Positions 54,931 through 64,000 of a DNA stretch of 64,000 nt are shown piece after piece. This DNA comes from Azolla caroliniana. Its lineage: Eukaryota; Polypodiophyta. Every line of letters begins with the position of its first letter. Position 1 is the stretch's first letter. Both the position numbers and the translations under genes were made by a program. The notes beneath the pieces are model-generated. The model saw only the letters and a list, made by a program, of their open reading frames with translations, was not told where the DNA came from and made no database searches. Where the stretch lies: assembly GCA_043228905.1 (NCBI GenBank), contig JBHGNT010000001.1, positions 10,912,001-10,976,000 on the forward strand, given 5' to 3'.

Positions 54931-56960
54931 AGATAGATAGATAGATAGATAGATTGTATTATCGTATTCGGAGGTCAAATATGACCTATGAAACCAAAAA
55001 ATTTACATTTCACGTGATACGTGTGAAAGTGAGTAGCGACTCTCGATGTTCAAGAACTTTACCAATGAATGTTGTAATTGAGAGTGCATATTGTGGTTGT
55101 GAGACAAATTTGTGCAAGGATTGGGCTTGGTCGAAGATGTGTGGAAAGCATGGTTGAATATGATCAAAGGCAGGGCATTGTATCAAAGTGTGATACTCAG
55201 ACTCTCGAACTTGTTTAGGGAAAAGTGTACATAGTCGACCACTCTCATCACTTGTGCCCCAACGCCCCATCGCACATCACAATGCATGTGAGCTAAGTCT
55301 CATGGAAGAAATGGTTTGAATGGAAGCCAACAGAATGGGCTCTAACCTGTATCAATGTGTACAGTTTTCCTATTCCGCGAAGAATATGGTTTTGTAATGA
55401 CATGCAACATGTGTAGTATAATGTGTGAAGCATGACCGTCTACATTTTCCCCATGTCATGATACATTAGCATTACAAAAAGGCCTCATTTATAGAGGAAT
55501 CTAGTGATGCATCATGAAGCAAATGTGTTGCATCCCATCTACCAAACCACTTTTTCATATCTTGCATCCAACCGGAACAATTGTTTTTGCTTTTATGCGT
55601 CTTTTGAATCTTTTTGCTTGCTTCCCATGTGATTCTAGGAGATCGATGCGAGGGGCTTTTTTTAACCTTAAGCATGTACTCAACAACCCTTTCCATGGCC
55701 CTGATCTTAATGGGAAGTGATCCCGTCTCAAGGAGGAGGAGGATGTATGGCGTTTGTTTCTTAACTTGTAAAAACTTTGTAATAAAATGTTTTTGGATAT
55801 TTTCAAACTCTTTCCAAGTAGATTTAGGGATGCTACCACCCCATAGAGAAGTATCGGTGTCACCAAAGTGTCGAAAAGGCATTTCTTGAGGACCCAACAC
55901 TTAATATCTCCATGATTGCATGTGTTCTCAAATGCATAATATGCTCGCTTTCCTGCCTCTAAGTGATGTGTAGCACATTCATTCCATCTATGATTTGAAG
56001 GAACTTCAAGGTCAAGATATTTGAAGCATTCCACACATTCAATTGGCTCATTATTGTACATGATGCATAGCTTATCTTTTTTTTGGCTGTTCATAAGCAT
56101 AATCTTAGTTTTAGAGCTATTGACACTTAATTTAATATGCATGCAAAATTTTTCCAATGCCTTCATAAGCTTTTGCGCATCTCCTAAAGTATTTGCAAAA
56201 GGCACTACATCATCTACATATAACAAAAGCATAATGTAAACATTCCCAATTGCAACTTCTTCAACACCTTCCTTTTACAAACTTGGCAACCATGTCTTCC
56301 CATTCATCAATGCATAGACCAAATAGAGTTGGTGAGAGTGGGCATCCTTACTTAACAACAATAGTGTTATTGAAAAAATTTGAAAGTTTATTGCTCATAC
56401 ACACACAACATATAACATTCTCATATATTTGGGAGATTGCAAGCATATATTCACTTGGCACCTTGAGTTCTTCCATTCACCTCCAAAGATGCTCACGAGG
56501 TACCATATCAAAAGCTTTCTTAAAGTCTACGAAGCAACAATATAAATCTTTACCTCCAATGCAACTTTCTTCCATAAATACTGGAAGGATGACAAGGTGA
56601 TGAATGGTGCTATGATGTTTTCGAAAGCCAACTTGTACATAAGCTCTCTCACCATTTTTTTCAGCCCATGCAGTTATCTTTGATTCCATTATGCATCCTA
56701 ACAGTTTTGCCATTAGTGAGCCAACCATGATGGTTCGATAGTTGTTTACGTTATTTACATCTCCACCTTTATGTAAAGGTTTGATCCAATATGTAGTCCA
56801 ATTGTACGACATACCATGTTGCAATGCATGATTAAACATATCGTTTATCCATGTATGTGCTTCCTTTCCCATCCATTTGAGCATTTTAGCCTTTATACAT
56901 CGAAGATTGCTCGCCTTTCGAAAGGACAATTTCCTAAGTCCTATGCATATATCTTCAATT
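54931..56960 (-). pseudogene. LINE, 5'-truncated, with GATA/TATC 3' tail
   Basis: On the minus strand the RT runs from about 56960: WIKPLHKGGDVNNVNNYRTI, CFVDFKKAFDMVPREHLW, GCPLSPTLFGL, then frame 55555-56232 with LLLYVDDVVPFANTLGDA, followed by 55472-55900 and a terminal zinc-knuckle-like block (LCTLFPKQVRESEYHTLIQC, where the second Cys is replaced). Stops and frameshifts kill it. The 3' end is followed by (TATC)n at 54952-54930 in place of poly(A). The fragment at 32828-33525 is a second copy. No endonuclease domain remains. Confidence 0.85.
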
Positions 56961-56961
56961 G

Positions 56962-56996
<35 letters not shown>

Positions 56997-57000
56997 CCCA
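56961..57000. repeat. GA microsatellite preceding a SINE head
   Basis: This GA run of about 36 bases directly abuts the SINE head at 57001. The LINE RT homology ends at its other side. Confidence 0.85.
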
Positions 57001-57200
57001 AATGGATGTAGATCAATTGGTAAGGTTGCCCAATGGAGACCAGTTGGTCATGGGTTGAACCCCGACATTCCATAGTGGCATCTAGTGAAATAAGAGACAT
57101 TCCATAGTGGCATTTAGTGAAATAAGAGACATTTATGGAGTAGTAGAGAGGTGAGAAGATTGGGTTTTGAACCCAAGATATAGTGCTAGTAATGTAGGGT
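57001..57200 (+). mobile_element. tRNA-derived SINE-like unit
   Basis: The A box TGTAGATCAATTGGTAAGG (57007-57025) and B box GGGTTGAACCCC (57052-57063) have proper spacing. A short tandem duplication (GACATTCCATAGTGGCAT units) follows at 57064-57130, then GGGTTTTGAACCCAAG. Confidence 0.6.
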
Positions 57201-57212
57201 AAGCTAATTACG

Positions 57213-57213
<1 letters not shown>

Positions 57214-57270
<57 letters not shown>
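57214..57270. repeat. GA microsatellite, about 28 units
   Basis: A long uninterrupted GA run precedes another SINE-type head (CATATGGATGTAGGTTAGTT from 57281). Confidence 0.95.
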
Positions 57271-57272
<2 letters not shown>

Positions 57273-57280
57273 AGAGTGCC

Positions 57281-57330
57281 CATATGGATGTAGGTTAGTT
57301 GGTAAGGTTGCCCAATCGAGACTAGGAGCT
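57281..57330 (+). mobile_element. Partial SINE head, third local copy
   Basis: ATGGATGTAGGTTAGTTGGT then AAGGTTGCCCAATCGAGAC matches the head at 57001. The B-box half is lost. Confidence 0.45.
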
Positions 57331-57651
57331 TAAGAGAATAGAGAATTGCGAGGAAATTGGGTTTCAATAAAGTAAATCAAAGACATGAGATCAAATGAAA
57401 AAGAGAACCTGCTGACCAAAGAAGAAGTCAATATGTTTTGTATCTCATGTACTTGCGACGAAGTCTTAAGTTTGTAATGAAGAAGAAGAAGAAGGAGCAG
57501 TAGCAGAGAAATAAGAAAGAAGAAATAAGAAAGAAGAAAGTCGTCGACGACGAACGGAACTCTTCCCTTCCCTTCCGTTCCCCTTCCCGTTCCATGCTCA
57601 TCTCTTCAAGAAGCACACACATCACTGATCAGATTATTCTCTCTTTCCGCC

Positions 57652-60600
57652 ATGGATTCTGTCCACAGAACTTCTTATTCTTCCTCTGTTTCTGCAAAAC
57701 CTAGACTCGATCGCAGGAACGCACTCAAGCTTTCAGAATTCGAACCTTCGTCACCTCGCATTTCAGCATCAGCAGCATCATCATCATCGTCCTCGGGATC
57801 TTCTTCGTCTTCTTCTTCTTCACATCGCAGGCCTTTCTTCAAGAAAGACACTGAATCCACGAGCTTGACTCTGACAGGTGAAGATAGTGAGAGTCAAATC
57901 GACAGAATTTGTGAAGAACTTGGGCTCTCAGGAGGAATTGATGCGTTTTCTATACCACAAGATGTGTGGGAGGCAGGAAAATCAAGGACACATTCCATCG
58001 ATCGTATTACTTTGTCAGACTCAGGTTCAGGAAACAGTTTCTCATCTTCGACCACGTCTGGTTCGATGTCTGCTTCATCGAACGATTCTTTCTTCTCAGA
58101 ATCTGGTATTGTTTTTACCCCGTCTGGTTCTGTAGAGATCGCTGAAGGTCTTTTACCTGGGAGAAATCATGTTGTTTCTGGTGCTCTCCATCTTGCCAAA
58201 GATGAACAAAAGCATGTCAGTGAAAGGTAAGTTTTTCTGTCTGTCATTTTTCATTGTTAACTAAGTATATAAGAATATCTGAAGGAAGGTCATCAGAGGA
58301 GAGTTTTTTTTTTTTTTTGCTTTCATTTCCCTTTGATAATGAAACATGTAAACATCTCAGCTAGTATACAGTATATACAAGGTGTAGGTTTTTAAAGAAA
58401 TTCACATCTTTTGAATCAGATAGTCAACAATGTGCGGTATTTTAAAAGATAGGTCTTAAGAAGAGAGAAAAACTGTTTGATGAGAGATTGATAGCTTTCC
58501 AAAGGCTAGTTAGGACACCGATTTCAATAGTGTCCTATATGGCTGTTGGGGAGGGGAGCTTTATAGGAGAATGAACACCTACTTTGAGAAGTTGATAGCT
58601 GTCAGAAAAGCTAGTAAAGATGAGTAGAGGATGCATCCACCTATTTTCTTACTTGATTCCAGCATTTTCACAGGATAACTAGGGAAATTGAGCATTCGAT
58701 GCAACATGAAACTTCACTTCCTGCACCTCCAGTCCTACGTAAACCACTTCCTGATGCTACCTCTGCTGAATATGAAATGGAGGAATTGATAATAGCTGAT
58801 CTCAACCATCAACCTATTTCATCAGAGTACTCAACCCAACAAGGAGAAGCCTCACTTATTCCACCTCCAAACCAGAGCAAACCACTTCATGATGTTCCCT
58901 CTGCCCAGGATCTAGAGAAGGAATCCAGAATGATTGATGTCAGTGAGCAACCTGCAACTGTTTCAGAAGATCTAGAGAATTCTAGTGTTTCAGAGAGCAA
59001 TCTTGTTCGACAGTCTGAGGAAGAATTTGTGTTCGCATCTCAAGTTGTACAGCAAAATAAAATTTCCGCTGATAGAGATATCCCCTCTTTGGTGATCGAT
59101 CCAGTACCTCAAATTTCCCTTTCGCGTGTAAACATCACATCATGGAGAAAACTGGATATGCTAGGCAGTGGCTCATTTGGAACAGTATACGAGGGGCTTT
59201 CTGAGTAAGTTTTCAACTAGATTGGAACACTTTTGAGTATTCTTTCCATTTAATCTGTAGTCAGAAATTTTCATCCTATAATATTGCAGAATTACATTTT
59301 GAAATGCTATGAAGTGTTTCTTGTATTTAACCCTTTATACTATTGGATAATTACATTAAACATTAACCGTCAAAATCAACTTATTAGATGAGATGAATGC
59401 CATTTAGTGTTCAATTTCACTTTTCTTTTCCATTTGTTTTGGCTGATATATATCTCTAATAACGAGAATCCACCGACTCTTGTAGTACACCATTGGTAGT
59501 AATCACTTTCAGATTAGATCAAGGTAACAATGCTGGATGAATTCATTCTTCTTGCCCACTCCATAGTTTCTCAAGAATTTGTACTAGAAAAAGGATTCTA
59601 AATGTATCTCCATTTCACTACGAAAATGTACTATGAAAAGACTTCCTGATGTGTCTCCATTTGACTGCAATTAAATGGGATAGGATTCCTATTATTCACA
59701 AGAACTTTCATTCTAATGGTCGTGGATGCTGCTGGATTTTGGTATGATCCAAGATCTGAGCTCAGGGTATGTATTTGATCGAAATGGAAAATTGATTATT
59801 TTAAGCATGTAAAACTTAGTGCGTCTTCTCATTCAATTGCAGCTTGCTCAACTTCCATTTATCATTGCAGGGATGGAATATATTTTGCAGTAAAAGAAGT
59901 TTCCTTGTCAGAGAATGATAGTAAAGCGCAGCAATGTGTTTCACAATTGGAACAGGTACATGAAATAGCTTATACATTTGTCTTTTTTTTATGTCATCAC
60001 ACATCTAGAGATTTATGAATTAAGTTGTCATACCGATGTTTCATTTGTTTTTCCATATTCTCTCTCTTCTCTCTTCTCTATTTTCTATTTTCTATCCTCT
60101 GTCTTCTATTGTTACCCTGATGCCCATTTAGCATTCTGTGTAGCATTCTCTTTTCTTCTCTCATCACATTGCTATCATACTTTGTTTTTGATCCTTTCAA
60201 ATCTGCAAAGATCTCTTCATTGATGTTAGAAGATCTTAAACATCTGGGGCAATATAACATCATTCATCAACCAGAAAAGTTTATCACCCTGAATGATCGG
60301 AGAAGTGGCTATGCCAAACCAAATACAAAACCTGGCTCAATTTTGAAATCTTGATGTCTAGTATTTCTTGATTCCTCATAGCCGTCAACCACTGGAATGA
60401 TTCTCGCTAGGAAGAGTGCCCAGGTTGGCGTGATTCCACTTGCCATATTCTTTAGCTTGCATACATTTTCTTGGTGTTTAAATGTCCTGGGATATGCATT
60501 CCATACATTGTATTTAAGGAGAACATCAAAAATAGAATTTTGTGTATCCCAATCTAAAACCATTTTAATTGTGGATGGATCCGTTGGATACCCTAAGGAG

Positions 60601-63600
60601 ACTACATATCCCAGAAACTCCATTTGAGTGGGGTTGAAATTGCACTTCTCTAGTTTTTGCCATAGAAGCTTTACTCTCTCAATAGTTGTAGAACTTGACA
60701 AATGTGGAAATCCTCCTCCCCTTCAGTCTTTGAGCAGATTGAGATGTCATTCAGATAAACTATGGTGACAATGTTGAGGAAATCCAAAGTCATTTACCAT
60801 ATGTTGGAAAACTATTGGCGCAACCTTATTCAATCCTGAATAATCTTTTTTCTTAACAAAAATGTTGGTGCACTAGCAAGGAACCTAGAATTTCAATTAA
60901 ATCCACCAGCCAAATTCTCATTGGTATATCCTTAAAGAACATTGAGGTTCAAAAGCAAGATATTATGAATTGCCCCCCATGCAGGCTCCTTCCTTGAATA
61001 TAGATCAATAGGGCAATTATATGGTCAATGTTTTGGGGCCATGTTGGCCATCCCCTTGTCGAAGGCATATGCAGAGTCTTGATGATTAGTAGCTGAACCT
61101 TGGAATCGTGGGAGATGAGTGACAAAATACATAAAGTGATCATTGTCCTCATAGGTGATGAAGTTATTTAACCACAATGACCTCAACATTGGGAACTTTC
61201 GATCCTCTTGATATTGTACATATCTTCAAAATGATGAATGGAACTGAGTATTGCTGCAAGGTTTATGGCAGCTCTATACCAAAAGACTTGGATCATACCA
61301 AGGCAGCCTCTTCACCCAAAGATGGCCTACTACAAAGATTATTTCATGAACTTGTCAGAGATCATACAGAGGCTGAGGTACATGGCTGTCAGCCTCATAC
61401 GAGGGAGCCTCTTCCCCTAAAGATGGCCTACTACAGATTATTTCGTGAGCATGACAGAGCTCACACAGAGGCTGCGGTGTATCCCCCATAGTGCTCACAA
61501 AGCAATAGGACAGCTTAGAGTTTCATCTCACCAACTAGGGATTGAAGCAGGTTAAGCAATTGGCATACCTAAAACCGAAAGAGTTTTCAAATTATCTGAA
61601 GGGATCGGAAGTGAGGAATATTTTGTGTAGGTGCCCAATTATTAAGCACATCAGAGAGACATATGTCACCTGTTACATGAGTACCAATACCATTCGGCAA
61701 ATGAAGGAGAAGGCTGACCCAGAACTCTTTGGCCAAATCTTTCTTGAGCTTCAAAAGCATAGACAATCAACCCTTGAAGCAGCATGTGGGATGCAACGCC
61801 AATTGCACATCCCTGCTTTCTTCTGATGATCCACACCTCCACTTACAACGTGCCAAGGATTCACATAGCAAGAGAGGAATGATAACTACAATGAGCGAGT
61901 ACATGATATAAACCATTATTAGATCAGGGAGATAATTGCTCCATGTCTGATCTGCACAAGTATACCCAAATACACATGTTGAACTTTGTCAAAGCCTCAT
62001 TCCACTACACCGACCTTCAATATGATGTCCAATCACCAAATACTCCTTCCGTACATTTTATTATGCACTTAATGCTTATAAAACATCTCCAAAATCATTC
62101 CACCACAGGCATTAAGATCATGTTCATGGATGTTTAGGAAACCTAGAGCTTTTGTTTTTGCATGAATTCATCCATATTCATAATCATGATTTGTCTCAGA
62201 GACTGATTTTGGCCTCTAGTAGACATAAAATTTCTTTCTTTCTTTTTTTAATTATATTTCTAATTATTATTATTATTTAGTTACATTCATTCTGGTTTGC
62301 TGTTCTCAAAGATAAGACAACATTTTAAGATGTAATCTCTTGTTTGGTGTTATAGAACATTTCGGCCTCTCAAAAGGCATTAATATATCGTTCTTTCTTT
62401 CTTTCTTTATCTCTCTCTCTCTGTGTATACAAGTATGTCTTTCAGTGTTTTTTTATTACTTGGCTTATGGAGTATTTGGTTGTGACTGCAGGAAATTGAT
62501 GTACTTAGCAAATTCCAACATGAGAATATTGTTAGATATTATGGTACTCAAAAGGTTAGTAATATCTAACTAAGATTTCTAATATTCGTTTCAAAAATCT
62601 AGAATTGGCTTTATTTTTTTTCTAGAATAGCGTTCTTGGTAAAATTATGTTCCCTATATCAAAGGAGAAAGAAAGAAAGAAAGAAAGAAGGAAATATATA
62701 TTAACGTCTTTTAAGAGGCCAAAATGGCCTATAAGACCAAACAAGAGATTACATCTTAAGTGTCTCAAAAGAGAAAGAAATGAGTAGATATTAAATAATG
62801 GTATTGTCTCAGTTTCTCTTATGAGTTACGTAAGAAAATCCACTAAGGCTAATATTGTCTGGGCAAAACACTATAAGAATTAACTAGAAAGACAAGAATA
62901 ATGCTGGGAAGAGAAAATGACATAAAAGATGCAGTAATCAATACAAACCTGTATCAGACAAAGCAGACCAATGCCACAAATGGGTAGCAATCTCTTCAAC
63001 ATATGATACTCTTAGTTAATATGCTATGCCTTGTTGAACATTCAGGATTAAAGTAGAGTGACAATGTTTTTACTTATCATAGCTAAGAAAGTGTTTTATG
63101 AATATGCTTAAAGAGTGTATAGGGTTGGAGCTGTTGACTGATCACATTTTTTCATTTATGTTATCTCTATCATTGTGATGCAAGACAATCTAATAATGGC
63201 CTTTTTTGTAACTCTATATTTAGTTCTCATGCACAAATCATTATTTGTCCAGAAAAAGTGTGAGCTTAATTTTGGTAAAAAGTTTGTAACTGATTATATC
63301 TGAAAATTTCACGCACGATGTAAATTTGTGGTACTAGAAAATTGTATCTATCAAGTAATGAAACACTATTTTTGCTTGTTGACAGGAACCAGACAAATTG
63401 TACATATTTTTGGAATTGGTCACCAAGGGGTCCCTTGCCTCTTTGTATCAGAAGTATCCATTATTTGACTCTCAAATACGGATATATACCCGACAGATTT
63501 TAAGTGGTTTAAAGTATCTGCATGATCGCAACATCATGCACAGGTAATATTCATTCTTTATTTGTGGTTCTCCTTATAGCAAACTAGGTTTTTAAGGACC

Positions 63601-63903
63601 TCGATAATGGGGCTTACTTCAGCATTTTGCCATCCTAGGGATATCAAATGTGCAAATATATTAGTAGACACTAATGGGAGGATCAAAGTTGCAGACTTTG
63701 GACTAGCAAAACAGGTTTCTGCAAACTGTTTCATTAGTTTTATGCTTATCCATTCTTGTACTTCATTTTTTTGCTGCCTATGTAAAGCATTCTAGGTGCA
63801 GTGTTGCTGAAAACTGAGTTGAAAATTATTGCAATGTGTGCAGATTTCAAAATTAGATGAGCTCAAATCTTGTAAGGGAAGTGCGTATTGGATGGCTCCA
63901 GAG
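57652..63903 (+). CDS. MEKK1-like: MEKK1-like MAPKKK, copy B, seven exons to the window end
   Basis: Exons are 57652-58226, 58674-59204, 59871-59955, 62492-62554, 63386-63543, 63639-63714 and 63844-63903, all with GT-AG introns and one continuous frame. The ATG at 57652 follows a pyrimidine-rich leader. The N-terminus is Ser-rich and disordered, with ICEELGLSG and DAFSIPQDVWEAGKS, a block shared by plant MEKK1-type MAPKKKs. The kinase domain starts in exon 2: WRKLDMLGSGSFGTVYEG (Gly loop), FAVKEVSL (ATP Lys), FQHENIVRYYGTQ, HRDIKCANILV (catalytic loop), VADFGLAKQ and GSAYWMAPE. Every expected catalytic residue visible here is present. The protein should act as a MAPKKK on MKKs in stress or immune signalling (family knowledge). 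The C-lobe lies beyond the window. Confidence 0.93.
60345..60890 (-). pseudogene. Gypsy RT relic in the third intron of kinase copy B
   Basis: The minus strand reads MVNDFL-like sequence, then IVTIVYLNDISICSKTEGEE, and KLEKCNFNPTQMEFLGYVVS. These are the YLDD region and the KCEF..-EFLGY block of gypsy RT. YLDD has become YLND. It is antisense to the kinase. Confidence 0.75.
61170..61850 (+). other. Unrecognised sequence with an imperfect internal repeat, in kinase intron
   Basis: Two similar segments of about 110 bases (around 61303-61400 and 61406-61490, both with GATGGCCTACTACA and CACAGAGGCTG-like motifs) stand in tandem. Open frames (61177-61491, 61542-61826) cover the area but I recognise no domain. 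Probably a further transposon relic. Confidence 0.35.
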
Positions 63904-64000
63904 GTTAGTTTTATCTCATTTTATTCATGTTTCTTTCTAATTAGGATTGTGTCTCTCCAATGGCATGGTAAACGAGCGTTTCTCAAGAAGTTTCATACTT

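Overview
The window is nuclear DNA of a flowering plant. It has GT-AG introns, a plant MEKK1-type MAPKKK, a plant-specific GC-rich single-exon gene, and LTR retrotransposons primed by initiator Met tRNA. It is AT-rich and most of it is transposon sequence. I cannot name the species; nothing looks grass-like. Three host gene loci are visible: the 3' part of a MEKK1-like kinase (copy A, 1-7183), a 547-codon gene of unknown function (49219-50862), and the 5' and middle part of a second MEKK1-like kinase (copy B, 57652 to the window end). A and B lie in the same orientation. Their shared exons and introns (1-540 versus 63461-64000) are nearly identical, so they are a tandem duplication whose copies now lie about 63.5 kb apart.

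Region by region: 1-7183 is kinase copy A, with a very young Copia element (823-6280, identical 633-bp LTRs) in one intron and a hAT-type MITE (7181-7701) whose first three bases are the kinase stop codon. 8230-20640 is a nested stack: a broken minus-strand Ty3/gypsy element interrupted by a Copia element (8802-13809, TSD TCCGG), a second hAT MITE (15205-15803, TSD GTCTCCAC), and a gag-only element with 507-bp LTRs (16590-20151). 20641-29118 is a composite region. It holds a codon-phased minisatellite, a decayed plus-strand gene resembling a plant transposon family with a WSDG..SQ motif, a minus-strand gene resembling an FCP1/NLI-type phosphatase, and three zones built from the palindrome TAGCTAATTAGCTA. 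29121-37545 is broken Copia sequence, including a roughly 1.1-kb inverted repeat (30853-31985 and 34508-35640) that would fold into a long hairpin RNA. 37546-48700 holds faint gypsy and hAT relics, a solo LTR with seven GCCGAC motifs, and an LTR-like promoter with two perfect heat-shock elements. 50900-57600 is intergenic, with tRNA-derived SINE-like units and a 5'-truncated LINE. 57652-64000 is kinase copy B, with a gypsy relic in its third intron.

How it fits together: the only host pathway visible is MAPK signalling. Copy B keeps the expected kinase motifs in the exons present. Copy A is open in every visible exon, but HRD-x-K has become HRD-x-R and DFG has become EFG, so it is probably impaired or decaying. 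The rest is a record of transposon nesting. The strongest candidates for something undescribed are the two-gene composite element with palindromic arrays, the inverted Copia repeat, and the pairing of a degenerate kinase with a stop codon supplied by a MITE.
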